From assembly GCF_018829635.1 (NCBI RefSeq), contig NZ_JAHKKG010000011.1, positions 1-64,000 on the forward strand: a DNA stretch of 64,000 nt, written 5' to 3'. The stretch comes from Paractinoplanes bogorensis (GTDB taxonomy: Bacteria; Actinomycetota; Actinomycetes; Mycobacteriales; Micromonosporaceae). Position numbers and translations under genes: made by a program. This document shows positions 26,304 to 34,692 of this stretch, in pieces (position 1 is the first letter of the stretch; the number at the start of each line of letters is the position of its first letter). The notes beneath the pieces were generated by a model. It did no database searches and was not told the DNA's origin. It saw only the letters and a list, made by a program, of their open reading frames with translations.

Positions 26304-27273
26304 CGTCGCCCGCCGGTCCGGGGTGAGCACCCGGATGCTGCGGCACTACGACTCGCTGGGGTTGGTGCGGCCGACCGGTCGCACCAACGGCAACTATCGC
26401 GAGTACTCGGCCGACGACATCCGCCGGATCTTCCACGTGGAGAGCCTGCGCTCGCTCGGCCTGTCGCTGCGCCAGATCGCCCGCGCGCTCCAGGATCCCG
26501 GCTTCACCCCCGCGGCCCTGGTCGGCGACCTGATCCGCTGGACCGAGGACCGCCTCGAACGGGAACGCGAACTGCTCGACCGCCTGCGCACGGTCGACGC
26601 GTCGGCCCCGTCCGGCTGGGAGGACGTGCTGCGCATCGTCGAACTCATGCACGGGCTCGACTCGCCCGACGCCGCCCGCCGCCAGCAGGCCGTCCTCCAC
26701 CCGGCCGCACTCCCGGTCGAACTGCTGGCGGGCGCGGTGCTGGCCGAACCGGACCCGAACGTCGGCGGCGCCCTGCGCTGGGCCCTGGCCCGAGCCGGCG
26801 GCGACGGCGTGGCCAGCCTCGCCACCGGCCTCCACTCCGACGACGTCGACGTGCGGCGGCGCGCGGTCCGGGCGATCGCCGACATCCCCGGCGACGAGGC
26901 GACAGCAGCGCTGGCCGATGCGCTCGGGGACGCCGACCCGGTCGTACGGGGAAATGCCGCTCTTTCCCTCGGCCGGCGCGGCGTGCCCGGGGCCGTGCCG
27001 GCGTTGGTGGCGATGGTCGTCGAGGGCACCAAAGACGTCGAGGCCTCCGAGGTGCTGGCGACGCTGCCCGCGACCGCCGAATCGATCCTGGACGCGCTGG
27101 CCCGCGAACTGGCCGCACCCGAGGCCGGAACCGCCGTGCGGATCCGCTTGACGCAGGCCTTGGTCGAGCTGCCCGACGCCCTCGGGCGCGAGCTGCTGCG
27201 CGAGCTGGCAACCGACGACGACCGGGCGGTCGCCCTGGTCGCCGCGGCCCTCAGCGGCCCGGCCGACAGCTGA
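26290..27273 (+). CDS. MerR-family regulator with C-terminal HEAT repeats
   Basis: This encodes 327 residues. ATG 26290 gives the canonical MerR N-terminus MLIGDVARRSGVSTRMLRHYD, a wing with GNYREYS, and the dimerisation helix through residue 105. The open frame 5' of this ATG is shadow. Residues about 125-327 are HEAT repeats (VDVRRRAVRAIADIPGDEA, DPVVRGNAALSLGRRG) in place of the usual small effector domain. A HEAT sensor suggests recognition of a protein or large peptide and not a small drug. It overlaps the preceding HEAT gene, and the operon promoter has a MerR-type operator. Confidence 0.88.
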   Translation: MLIGDVARRSGVSTRMLRHYDSLGLVRPTGRTNGNYREYSADDIRRIFHVESLRSLGLSLRQIARALQDPGFTPAALVGDLIRWTEDRLERERELLDRLRTVDASAPSGWEDVLRIVELMHGLDSPDAARRQQAVLHPAALPVELLAGAVLAEPDPNVGGALRWALARAGGDGVASLATGLHSDDVDVRRRAVRAIADIPGDEATAALADALGDADPVVRGNAALSLGRRGVPGAVPALVAMVVEGTKDVEASEVLATLPATAESILDALARELAAPEAGTAVRIRLTQALVELPDALGRELLRELATDDDRAVALVAAALSGPADS

Positions 27274-27292
27274 ACACCCCGGGCGTGAGCCC

Positions 27293-28513
27293 TCAGAGGT
27301 GCGGGCGCAGCAGGTCGGCCAGGTCGGTGCGGCCGATGCCGGCCAGGGCGTCCGGCAGCTCGGCCAGGCGGTTGCGGTTCTCCAGCCAGGCCCACACCTC
27401 GTAGCCCTCGTCGCCGGCCCGGAAGCGGCGTATCTCGTGGACGGCGATCCCGACCCAGTCGGCGAGGTCCTGCCAGTCGTAGGTGAGGCGGCGGACCACC
27501 TGGACCTTGATCGGCCCGGGCACCGAACCCGTCCGCGGGGGTGGCGGCGGTGTGGCCGCCGTGGGCTTCAGCAGGGTGCCGAGCAGGGCGAACAGCACCT
27601 CGGCGGAGGCCCGGGCGGCGAACGACTTGAACCGGTCGTCCTTGCCCATGTTCGCGTGGTCCATCACACCCTTGGCCACCAGCCAGTGCGGCACGCGCCG
27701 CTCGGCCGCGACCGTGGCCACGGTGGCGCCCTCCATCTCGATGGCCAGGATGCGGCGCTGGCTGGCCTCGAGCCGGTGCCAGATCGTCTCGTCCTTCATC
27801 ACCGCGTTGCCGCTGGCCATCGGGCCCGCCATCACCTGGAACGGCAGGTGGTCGGGACCGTCGGCGGCGTAGTAGAGCTTCTGTTCGACAAAGGTCTGCC
27901 CGGCCGTGGTCAGGACCAGTTCGCCGCCGTCCCAGGCGATCAGGCCGTCGGACTCCCACTGTTCCAGCCGGTGCTGCCACGTACGGTTCGGGAAGTAGCG
28001 CGGCCGGGCCGGATGTTTGCGCGGCGACTCGCCCTTGTGGAGCCGTTCCAGGAACCAGACCTTGGCCTCGGCGTCGGTGGCCGTGCCGTGGCTGGGCAGG
28101 CCGGTCGGGTCGAACTCCTGCACCGCCCGCAGCCACAGACTGTCGAGCGGGAACTGGTGGTTGTCGGGGAGGAAGACGTCGTCCTCCCACTTGCCCTCGT
28201 CCCACTGGTAGGCCGGGGCGGCCACGATGACGTCTCCCGGGGCGGCCGCGCCGGGTTTGCCCGCGCACACCCCAGCCATCGCCAGGCAGGCCGGTTGCAG
28301 CTGGTTGGTCAGGGTGGTGGCGATCGGGCTGGTGCTCCGCCCGGCCATCGCCGGCGGCCGGGCCAGCGCCACCGACAGTCCGCCGGACGACGTGGTCGCG
28401 TACGGCTCCGATCCGCCCACCCCGCGGTTCACCCACCCGGACGAGCCCAGCACCTCCCGCACCGCGTCGTACTCCAGGGGCAGCGCCGTGATGACCAGAA
28501 CGTCGACACTCAT
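27293..28513 (-). CDS. Nucleoside phosphorylase/nucleosidase-like effector with C-terminal adaptor-like domain
   Basis: This encodes 406 residues. It begins VDVLVITALPLEYDAV, as in the phosphorylase superfamily (MTA/SAH nucleosidase-like). The substrate-binding EMEGAT motif is near residue 258 and the catalytic-Asp-like GVMDHANMG near residue 283, so the fold looks intact. A Pro-rich linker (about 315-330) leads to a C-terminal module of about 70 residues, including LADWVGIAVHEIRRFR. It resembles the small effector-associated adaptor domains seen in bacterial conflict systems. An inserted helical segment sits at about 150-225. It overlaps the upstream PLD-like membrane protein by ATGA. Probable role: degrading a nucleoside-type metabolite when recruited. 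The adaptor reading is inference. Confidence 0.78.
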   Translation of the reverse strand: MSVDVLVITALPLEYDAVREVLGSSGWVNRGVGGSEPYATTSSGGLSVALARPPAMAGRSTSPIATTLTNQLQPACLAMAGVCAGKPGAAAPGDVIVAAPAYQWDEGKWEDDVFLPDNHQFPLDSLWLRAVQEFDPTGLPSHGTATDAEAKVWFLERLHKGESPRKHPARPRYFPNRTWQHRLEQWESDGLIAWDGGELVLTTAGQTFVEQKLYYAADGPDHLPFQVMAGPMASGNAVMKDETIWHRLEASQRRILAIEMEGATVATVAAERRVPHWLVAKGVMDHANMGKDDRFKSFAARASAEVLFALLGTLLKPTAATPPPPPRTGSVPGPIKVQVVRRLTYDWQDLADWVGIAVHEIRRFRAGDEGYEVWAWLENRNRLAELPDALAGIGRTDLADLLRPHL

Positions 28514-29265
28514 GCGGATTCCTTCACGTAGGGCCGACCGGCCGTCCAGACCCGGTCGAACTCGGCGACGAAGTGGGTGAACCAGCGGTGGTCACGGTCG
28601 GCGCGCAGCGGCAGGGCCGGCTCGGCGGTGCCGCAGCGGTGCGAGTAGATGTCGATGCGGGCCTCGCCCTCGGTGCTCTCCGGGTCGACCGCGATCAGCC
28701 CGAAGGCCGGCACGAAGTCGAGCAGCCGCACCTCGAGCCGGCCGGGCGAATTTTCGGCGTGCCGGGCCAGGGCGTCGAGCAGGTCGAGGGTGGGGCGCAG
28801 CCGGTGCTCGAAGATCTCGGGACGGTCGGGGATGGTGCTGCGCCGCGCGGCTTCGGCCATCGTGGTCTCGTCCGGAGCGATCAGGGCGATGCGGGCGGTG
28901 GCCCCCGCGTCGAGGCACTGCTGCAGGGCGGCGTAGTGGTTGCGTACGGTGCGGGCCAGGGTGACCCCGACGATCCGCACGTCGGCGGCCAGGCGCAGGT
29001 CGAGGTCGACGCCGGAGGTCGACGGGGCCAGCAGCCGGTCGGCGCCGGCGTGGTCGCCGATCTCGCGGCCGAGCTGGCGGACCGAGCGGGTGAGCCCGGC
29101 CAGCGCCGACCGGCCGTGCAGGGAGCCCGCCGCGAGCAGGCCCAGCGTGGTCAGGGTGGCGCCGCCGGTGATGGCGGGCCCGACGATGTCGAAGGCACCG
29201 AGCAGGCCGACGACGAGGGCGAGGGCGATGGTGGACACCAGATCGAGCTGACGTAGGCGAGACAT
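28510..29265 (-). CDS. Two-TM protein with PLD-like cytoplasmic domain
   Basis: This encodes 251 residues from ATG 29265, with GAGGTGG upstream. Two adjacent hydrophobic segments (about 8-50) form a hairpin. A helical linker follows, then an alpha/beta domain (about 85-251) with the core strand DVRIVGVTLARTV, ARIALIAPDE, LEVRLLDF and RIDIYSHRC. The order recalls phospholipase-D-superfamily domains of the DUF5919 kind, but the HKD catalytic motif is absent, so it may be a sensor. It overlaps the phosphorylase gene by ATGA. A 21-bp palindrome shared with the rest of the regulon lies 54 nt upstream of the start. Confidence 0.68.
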   Translation of the reverse strand: MSRLRQLDLVSTIALALVVGLLGAFDIVGPAITGGATLTTLGLLAAGSLHGRSALAGLTRSVRQLGREIGDHAGADRLLAPSTSGVDLDLRLAADVRIVGVTLARTVRNHYAALQQCLDAGATARIALIAPDETTMAEAARRSTIPDRPEIFEHRLRPTLDLLDALARHAENSPGRLEVRLLDFVPAFGLIAVDPESTEGEARIDIYSHRCGTAEPALPLRADRDHRWFTHFVAEFDRVWTAGRPYVKESA

Positions 29266-29318
29266 CTTGCACCACCTCGGGGACGTCCGGAAGGAACCGG
29301 CACGCCGAGCCTACCCTC

Positions 29319-29339
29319 TTATTGTGAAGATGACAAAAA
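29319..29339. promoter_or_regulatory. nrtR box (putative): 21-bp regulon palindrome, copy 1
   Basis: The arms are TTATTGTG and GACAAAAA around a 5-nt spacer, with six of eight arm pairs matching. It abuts the stop of the NUDIX regulator and lies 54 nt upstream of the PLD-like gene, so it can act as that operon's operator. Confidence 0.6.
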
Positions 29340-30020
29340 CTATGCCGTACGGAGGATGGGCGGGTTCAGCGTGGTGGCCGCCCCGGCCCGGTAGAGCGCG
29401 GCCGGCCGGCCGGTAGCGGGCATGCGCTTGCCGCCGGTGGGCTCGACGAACCCGTCCGTGTTGATCACCTTGCGACTGAAGTTGCGCGGGTCGAGTGTCT
29501 CGCCCCAGACGATCTCGTAGACCGAGCGCAGGTCGCCGATGGTGAACTCGTCCGGGCAGAACTTCGTGGCCACTGTGGTCAGCTCCAGCCGGCGGCGGGC
29601 CCGCTCGACGGCGTCGTCGAGGATCCGGTCGTGGTCGAAGGCGAGGCTGCCCCGCACCTTGTCGACCGCGACCCAGCCGGCGCCGCTCGCGTCCGACCCG
29701 GCGGTCGGCAGCGGCAGGTCGGGCATGATCGCGAGGTAGGACACGCTGACCACCCGGCCGCGCGGGTCGCGTTCCGGTTTGCCGTAGACCGCGAACTGCT
29801 CGAGGTCGATTCGGTCGAGCCCGGTCTCCTCCTTCAGTTCGCGGGCCGCGGCGTCGTCGATGTCCTCGCCCTCGCGCACGAAACCGCCCGGCAGCGCGTG
29901 CCGGCCCAGAAAGGGTTTCTTGCCCCGGGTGATGACGAGCACCTGCAGTGCGGCCTCGCGGACGGTCAGAACGACGAGGTCGGCGGCTATCTCGAGCTGG
30001 GCGTGGTCCCGGGTCTTCAC
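29340..30020 (-). CDS. nrtR: NrtR-family NUDIX-winged-helix regulator
   Basis: This encodes 226 residues from GTG 30020. The N-terminal NUDIX domain has a complete box at residues 46-68 (GFVREGEDIDDAAARELKEE, then TGL), so pyrophosphatase activity may be retained. The C-terminal half (about 145-226) is the NrtR winged helix, including FTIGDLRSVYEIVWG and NFSRKVI. NrtR proteins are ADP-ribose/NAD-metabolite-responsive repressors of NAD biosynthesis or salvage, but no NAD gene is adjacent here. A matching palindrome lies 14 nt upstream of its own start. It is the best candidate to bind all four copies of that palindrome. Confidence 0.88.
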   Translation of the reverse strand: MKTRDHAQLEIAADLVVLTVREAALQVLVITRGKKPFLGRHALPGGFVREGEDIDDAAARELKEETGLDRIDLEQFAVYGKPERDPRGRVVSVSYLAIMPDLPLPTAGSDASGAGWVAVDKVRGSLAFDHDRILDDAVERARRRLELTTVATKFCPDEFTIGDLRSVYEIVWGETLDPRNFSRKVINTDGFVEPTGGKRMPATGRPAALYRAGAATTLNPPILRTA

Positions 30021-30034
30021 GATCTCAGCCTAGC

Positions 30035-30055
30035 TTAGTGTTGTTATGACAGAAA
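30035..30055. promoter_or_regulatory. nrtR box (putative): 21-bp regulon palindrome, copy 2
   Basis: The arms are TTAGTGTT and GACAGAAA around GTTAT, with five of eight arm pairs matching. It lies between the divergent NUDIX regulator (start 30020) and the BTAD regulator (start 30138), so one site can control both. Confidence 0.6.
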
Positions 30056-30137
30056 CAGGATCTACCGCTTTTCTACCGGAACGCTTCACCGGTCCGGCCG
30101 ATCACGGCGCGCACTCACCCCGTGACACAGTCGGGAA

Positions 30138-33119
30138 GTGATCTACCGAGTTCTGGGCGATCTCGAGATACGCGGTCCCGGCGGCCGCCCCGTCGAGTTG
30201 CCCGGCGGCCACCAGTTGTCGGTGCTGGCCGCGTTGCTGATGCGCCCCAACCAGCAACTGTCGGCCGTGGAGCTGTTGCGGGCCGGCTGGGGCACCACCA
30301 GCGTGCAGGTCGCGCAACTGCACAAGGCGGTCTCGGCCGCTCGCAAACTGCTCTCCTCGGCCGGGCGGCCCCGCGCGATCCAGACCCACAACCGTTTCGG
30401 GTACGAACTCCGGGCGGCCGACGACGATCTCGACCTGCTCCGATTCCGGCGTCATATCGCGCGAGCCGACGCCGAGCGGACGGCTCAGCGGACCGTGGCC
30501 GAGATCGACCATCTGCGTCACGCGATCCGTCTCTGGCACGGCCGGCGTCCCCTGGCCAACCTGCCCGAGCCCCCGTTCGCCGCGGACGTCGAGTCGCTGA
30601 TCGCCCGCCGCAAACGCACCGCCGTCCGCCTCTTCGCCCTCGAACTCGCCCGCGGCGAGCACGCCGCCGTCCTCGACGACCTGGCCCAGTTCGCGGCCGA
30701 GGACCCGGCCGACGGCCAGCTCTGCCGGCAGCTGATGCTGGCGCTCTACCGCAGCGGCCACGCCACCGACGCCACCGAGGTGCTGGAACGTCACGAGGAG
30801 GCGATCGGCGGCAGCGCCGACCGGGAGTTGCGCCGGCTCGGCTATGCGATGGCGCTGCACAACGACGCCGCGGTGGCCCGGGCGGGCGATCCCTCGGTAC
30901 GCGTACCGAGGGCGGCCCCGCTGCCCCGGCAGCTGCCACCCGCCACGGCGTCCTTCGTCGGCCGCGAGGCCCCGCTGGCCGAGATCCGGCAGGTGCTGCG
31001 CGAGGGGACGGCCACGGTCGTGGTGATCCCCGGTCCGGGCGGGATGGGCAAGACGGCCCTCGCCCTGCGGGCGGCGCACGAGTTCGCCGATTCCTTCACC
31101 GGTGGCCAGCTCTGGGCCGACCTGCGCGGCACGTCCGACCAGCCGGTCGACCCGGGGGAGGTGCTGGCCGAGTTCCTGCGCGCGCTCGGCGAGACGACCG
31201 TCCCGGAACGCCGGCGCGAACGCGTCGCCCTCTTCCGCTCACTCACCGCCGAGCGGCGGCTGCTGATCGGGCTGGACGACGCCGTCGCCGTAGCCCAGAT
31301 CCGCGACCTCGTTCCGGCCGGCCGGGGTTGCGTCGTGCTTGTGACGACGCGCCGCCGGCTGCCCGGACTGGACGCGCCGGTCCACCACGTCACGCCGCTG
31401 ACGGCGCTGGACCACGGCACGGCGGGCGCCCTGTTCCGGCACGTGGTCGAGTCGGCCCAGGTGGATCTGAGCGCCGAGGCCGAGGCGGTCGACGCGGTCG
31501 TGCGGCTGTGCGGCGGCCTGCCGCTGGCGTTGCGGATCGCCGCCCAGATGCGGGTCGAGGACTTCCACCGGCCCACCGCGGCCCTGCTGGAACGGCTGGC
31601 CGGGCAGGGGCCGGCCGGCTTCCAGCACGGCGACGACAGTCTGGCCCGCACGATCGGGGCCGGGCTGGCGCCGCTCGACGACCGGGCCCGCCGGCTGTTC
31701 CTCTCGCTCGGCCGGCTCCGGTTCCCGAGTTTCGGCGAGTGGACGGCGGCCGCGCTGCTGGAGGACACCGGGCCGGCCGCGGCGGCCGCGCTGGCCCACC
31801 TCGCGCTGGTCGGCATGATCGACCCGGAGAGTCCCGGTACGCGCTACGGCTTCCACGACCTCACCCGCGCCTACGCCCGCGACCGGGCCGACGTCGAGCT
31901 CCCGGCGCCGGAACGCACCGCCGCACCGGCCCGGGCGTGCCGGGCGCTGCTCACGCTGACCCGCCGGGCGCACGAGGCCCTGTACGGCGGCCAGTTCGAC
32001 GTCGTCCACAGTGCCCTGCCCGACGTGCCGGTGCCGGAGAGTGAAGGGCGGGCGGCGGCCGAGAGCCCGCGCGCCTGGTTCGAGGCCGAGCGTCTCACCA
32101 TCCGGGCCGCGGTCAGCCAGGCCGCCGACCTCGGGCTGGCCGACCTGTGCTGGGACCTGGCCGTCTCGGCGCACGAGTTCTATGCCCTCGGCGCGCACTT
32201 CGACGACTGGCGGGCCACCCACGAGATCGCCCTGCGGGCCTGCCGGCGGGCCGGGGAGCGGCGGGGCGAGGGCATGCTGCTGGTCTCGCTGGGGCAGCCG
32301 CCCCTGGTGGCCAGCGGCAGCGCCGGCGTGTCGGGACCGGCCGAACTCGAGCGTGCGGTGGCGTTGCTGGCCGAGGCCGGTGACTGGCACGGCCGGGCGG
32401 TGGCCCTGCGCACCCTGGCCAACGCGTTGCGGCGGCGCGGCGAGCTGACCCGGCCGCTGGACCAGTTCACCGAGGCGCTCGTGCACTACCGCGAGAGCGG
32501 CGACCTGATCGGCGTCCAGCAGACCCTGCGCTTCATCGGCCAGACCCACCTCGACCGGGGTGACCACGGGGCCGCCGTCGCCACCCTGCGGGAGGCCGAG
32601 CGGATGGCCCGCGCGACCGGGCAGCCGCAGGTGCTCGCGCCGACGCTCTATTGGAAGGGGCAGGCGCTGCTGGCCCAGGGCGACCGGGCGGGCGCCGGGA
32701 GCGCGTTCGACGAGGTCCTACGGGCGTTCCCGGACGGCGGGATCGGGCACGCGTACGCCCTGCACGGCCTGGGTGAACTGGCGCGGGCGACCGGTGAGCG
32801 GGAGGCGGCCGCGGCCCGCCTGGCCCGCGCCGCCGAGTGCGCCCGCGACGGGGGAGACGTGGTGCTCGAGGGCCGCGTGCAGCTGTCCGTGGCCGCGCTG
32901 GAGACCAACCGCGCCGAGCAGGAGATCGCGCTCGTCCGGGCGGTGGAACTGTTCCAGTCGTGCGGCGCCGCGCACCTCGAGGTCGAGGCCCAGGCGGCCC
33001 TGGCCGGGCTCTACGCGTCCCTTGCGGACCAGCCGGAGGCGGAGGCCGCGGCCCGGGACCGGATCCGCGAACTCTACGCGGACGTGCCACCCGGGGATCG
33101 CCGCTTAATGTCGTATTGA
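30138..33119 (+). CDS. BTAD-NB-ARC-TPR (AfsR/SARP-type) regulator
   Basis: This encodes 993 residues from GTG 30138. It has an N-terminal winged helix (YRVLGDLEIRGPGG, SAVELLRAGWG) and a BTAD domain to about residue 250. An NB-ARC ATPase follows with P-loop GPGGMGKT (299-306), then LLIGLDDAVAV, CGGLPLALRIAAQ (the GLPL motif) and a C-terminal TPR array to the end. This is the AfsR architecture, where ATP and ligand binding switch DNA binding. It starts 83 nt after the shared palindrome and its own stop overlaps another copy. It is therefore embedded in the NUDIX regulon and may activate the peptide gene downstream. Confidence 0.88.
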   Translation: MIYRVLGDLEIRGPGGRPVELPGGHQLSVLAALLMRPNQQLSAVELLRAGWGTTSVQVAQLHKAVSAARKLLSSAGRPRAIQTHNRFGYELRAADDDLDLLRFRRHIARADAERTAQRTVAEIDHLRHAIRLWHGRRPLANLPEPPFAADVESLIARRKRTAVRLFALELARGEHAAVLDDLAQFAAEDPADGQLCRQLMLALYRSGHATDATEVLERHEEAIGGSADRELRRLGYAMALHNDAAVARAGDPSVRVPRAAPLPRQLPPATASFVGREAPLAEIRQVLREGTATVVVIPGPGGMGKTALALRAAHEFADSFTGGQLWADLRGTSDQPVDPGEVLAEFLRALGETTVPERRRERVALFRSLTAERRLLIGLDDAVAVAQIRDLVPAGRGCVVLVTTRRRLPGLDAPVHHVTPLTALDHGTAGALFRHVVESAQVDLSAEAEAVDAVVRLCGGLPLALRIAAQMRVEDFHRPTAALLERLAGQGPAGFQHGDDSLARTIGAGLAPLDDRARRLFLSLGRLRFPSFGEWTAAALLEDTGPAAAAALAHLALVGMIDPESPGTRYGFHDLTRAYARDRADVELPAPERTAAPARACRALLTLTRRAHEALYGGQFDVVHSALPDVPVPESEGRAAAESPRAWFEAERLTIRAAVSQAADLGLADLCWDLAVSAHEFYALGAHFDDWRATHEIALRACRRAGERRGEGMLLVSLGQPPLVASGSAGVSGPAELERAVALLAEAGDWHGRAVALRTLANALRRRGELTRPLDQFTEALVHYRESGDLIGVQQTLRFIGQTHLDRGDHGAAVATLREAERMARATGQPQVLAPTLYWKGQALLAQGDRAGAGSAFDEVLRAFPDGGIGHAYALHGLGELARATGEREAAAARLARAAECARDGGDVVLEGRVQLSVAALETNRAEQEIALVRAVELFQSCGAAHLEVEAQAALAGLYASLADQPEAEAAARDRIRELYADVPPGDRRLMSY

Positions 33120-33125
33120 CACTAA
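33105..33125. promoter_or_regulatory. nrtR box (putative): 21-bp regulon palindrome, copy 3
   Basis: The arms are TTAATGTC and GACACTAA around GTATT, with seven of eight pairs matching. It overlaps the last codons of the BTAD gene. Its centre is 34 nt from copy 4, about three helical turns, so bound dimers would face the same side. Confidence 0.7.
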
Positions 33126-33138
33126 GCGGTCCGGGCCG

Positions 33139-33159
33139 TTAGTGTCATCTCGACAGTAA
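33139..33159. promoter_or_regulatory. nrtR box (putative): 21-bp regulon palindrome, copy 4
   Basis: The arms are TTAGTGTC and GACAGTAA around ATCTC, with seven of eight pairs matching. Together with copy 3 it forms a double operator upstream of the small secreted peptide gene at 33297. Confidence 0.7.
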
Positions 33160-33296
33160 GAGGTTCTTACCGTCACCAGCGCGCACAGGCACGCGTGCGG
33201 GGGCCGGCCAGCTCCCGCGTCCTCCGCTCGGCCGGGCGGGGCGGGCACGCGTGCCCTCCACCCACATCCCGCTACCTTTTCGCGAAAGGAAAGGTC

Positions 33297-33443
33297 ATGC
33301 GCGCACGTCATCGTCACTTCCTGCTGGCCCTGGTCTCGGCGGTCGTCCTGTCGCTCGTCACCCAGCCGGCCCCGTCGAGCATCCAGGCCGTCAGCTGCCC
33401 CGGCAGCACGAGCTGGGACAACATCCTGCACCGCTGCGTCTGA
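33297..33443 (+). CDS. 48-residue secreted two-cysteine peptide
   Basis: ATG 33297 has the strong site AAAGGAAAGG just upstream. A basic N-terminus (MRARHRH) is followed by a hydrophobic signal (FLLALVSAVVLSLV) and a short mature part with only two cysteines, Cys34 and Cys47, flanking PGSTSWDNILHR. These could form one disulfide loop. It resembles no family I know; it could be a signalling or toxin-like peptide. The double palindrome 138 nt upstream puts it under the same control as the NUDIX/BTAD cluster. A perfect hairpin follows the stop. Confidence 0.65.
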   Translation: MRARHRHFLLALVSAVVLSLVTQPAPSSIQAVSCPGSTSWDNILHRCV

Positions 33444-33452
33444 CGGCGTTCC

Positions 33453-33483
33453 GCCGTGGCCGGTCCGCCAGGCCGGCCACGGC
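33453..33483. terminator. Hairpin terminator between convergent genes
   Basis: A perfect 11-bp stem (GCCGTGGCCGG with CCGGCCACGGC) and 9-nt loop lie 10 nt after the peptide stop and 15 nt from the monooxygenase stop. No T-run is present, as is usual for actinobacteria. It can serve both strands. Confidence 0.75.
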
Positions 33484-33497
33484 GCCCGTGCGTCCTG

Positions 33498-34667
33498 CTA
33501 GGAGCAGATCTCCGGCAGCTCCTGATCGGTGTTGGCGACCTCGGTCAGCTTGGCCGCGAGCGGCGCGAACAGTCGTGACGTCATCGCCTGGTCGAGCAGC
33601 CCGCGCACCGCCAGTCCGAGACGGGTCCGCGGATAGGCGAAGAGTTCGAGACCCGGCGGCAGCTTCTGGACATCGTCGACGAGCGGTCGCATCCATTTCT
33701 CGTACGCATCGAGAGCGCCGGGCAGATCGTCCGGCCGTTGCGAGACGTACGCGGAAAGCACGTAACCGCTCGTGAGCGCGAGCGATGCCCCGCCGCCGCC
33801 CATCGGGGTCACGCACCAGCCGGCGTCCCCGGCCAGCACGATCCGGCCGCGGCGCCAGGTGCTCATCCGGATCTGGGTGAGGTGGTCGATGTAGACGTCG
33901 TCCGACGAGTCGAACCCGTCCAGGATCCGGAGCGCCTCCCACCCCGCGTCGCGGTAGCGCTCGCGTACCCGGGCCAGGGCCTCGGCGCGGTCGAGCCCGG
34001 TCAGGTCCTCGGAGCGCGAATAGGACAGGATCGCCCGTGTGGTGCCGTGGTTGTCGGGCCGCAGGTGGATCTGACGTCCCCCGACGGCGTTGTGCCATCG
34101 CCACCGGTCGTCGTCCGCCGGCGTACGGGGAATGGTCCCGAAAACCATGGTGATGCCCAGCTCCCGCCGGTCCACCTCGGCACCGAAGATCCGGTCGCGG
34201 GTCGCCGAGCGAACGCCCTCGGCGATGACCACGAGATCGGCCGGCAGTGACCGCCCGCCCGCGGTGGTGACCGTGTCGTCGTCGACGTCCTCGATCGTGT
34301 CGCCGTAGATGAGCTCGACCCCGTCGGGCAGGTGGTCGAGGATCGTCCGGGCGAAGTCGCCCCGCAGCACCTCCAGCTCGGCCGTGGCGCCGTCCGGGCC
34401 GTTCGAGGGCAGTTCGGCCCGCACCTTCCCGTCGCCGTCGACCAGCACCGTGCCCGTCTCCGTGGTGTTCTGCGCCTTGACCGCCTCGAACAGCCCCATG
34501 CGGTCGAGCACCTCGCGGGCCACCCCGCGGACGTCCACGTTCTGACCGCCGTCGCGAAACTCCGGCGCGCGCTCGATGAGGGTCACCTCCCACCCGATGC
34601 GCCGGAGCCAGAAGGCGGCCGAGAGCCCGGCGATGCTGGCTCCCGAGATCACTGCACGTACGGTCAT
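33498..34667 (-). CDS. FAD-dependent monooxygenase (TetX/PHBH-like)
   Basis: This encodes 389 residues from ATG 34667, with GGAGGA immediately upstream. It has an N-terminal Rossmann dinucleotide motif (VISGASIAGLSAA), the mid-chain DG-like region around LPADLVVIAEGVRSATR, and the FAD-ribityl motif RIVLAGDAGWCVTPMGGGG. These mark class A flavoprotein monooxygenases, which hydroxylate aromatic or polyketide-like substrates using NAD(P)H. It is divergent from a MarR regulator with a shared palindromic operator, a common arrangement for detoxification of aromatic compounds or antibiotics. The substrate is unknown. Confidence 0.9.
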   Translation of the reverse strand: MTVRAVISGASIAGLSAAFWLRRIGWEVTLIERAPEFRDGGQNVDVRGVAREVLDRMGLFEAVKAQNTTETGTVLVDGDGKVRAELPSNGPDGATAELEVLRGDFARTILDHLPDGVELIYGDTIEDVDDDTVTTAGGRSLPADLVVIAEGVRSATRDRIFGAEVDRRELGITMVFGTIPRTPADDDRWRWHNAVGGRQIHLRPDNHGTTRAILSYSRSEDLTGLDRAEALARVRERYRDAGWEALRILDGFDSSDDVYIDHLTQIRMSTWRRGRIVLAGDAGWCVTPMGGGGASLALTSGYVLSAYVSQRPDDLPGALDAYEKWMRPLVDDVQKLPPGLELFAYPRTRLGLAVRGLLDQAMTSRLFAPLAAKLTEVANTDQELPEICS

Positions 34668-34692
34668 GGGTCCTCCGTAGCTTCATGCTTTA

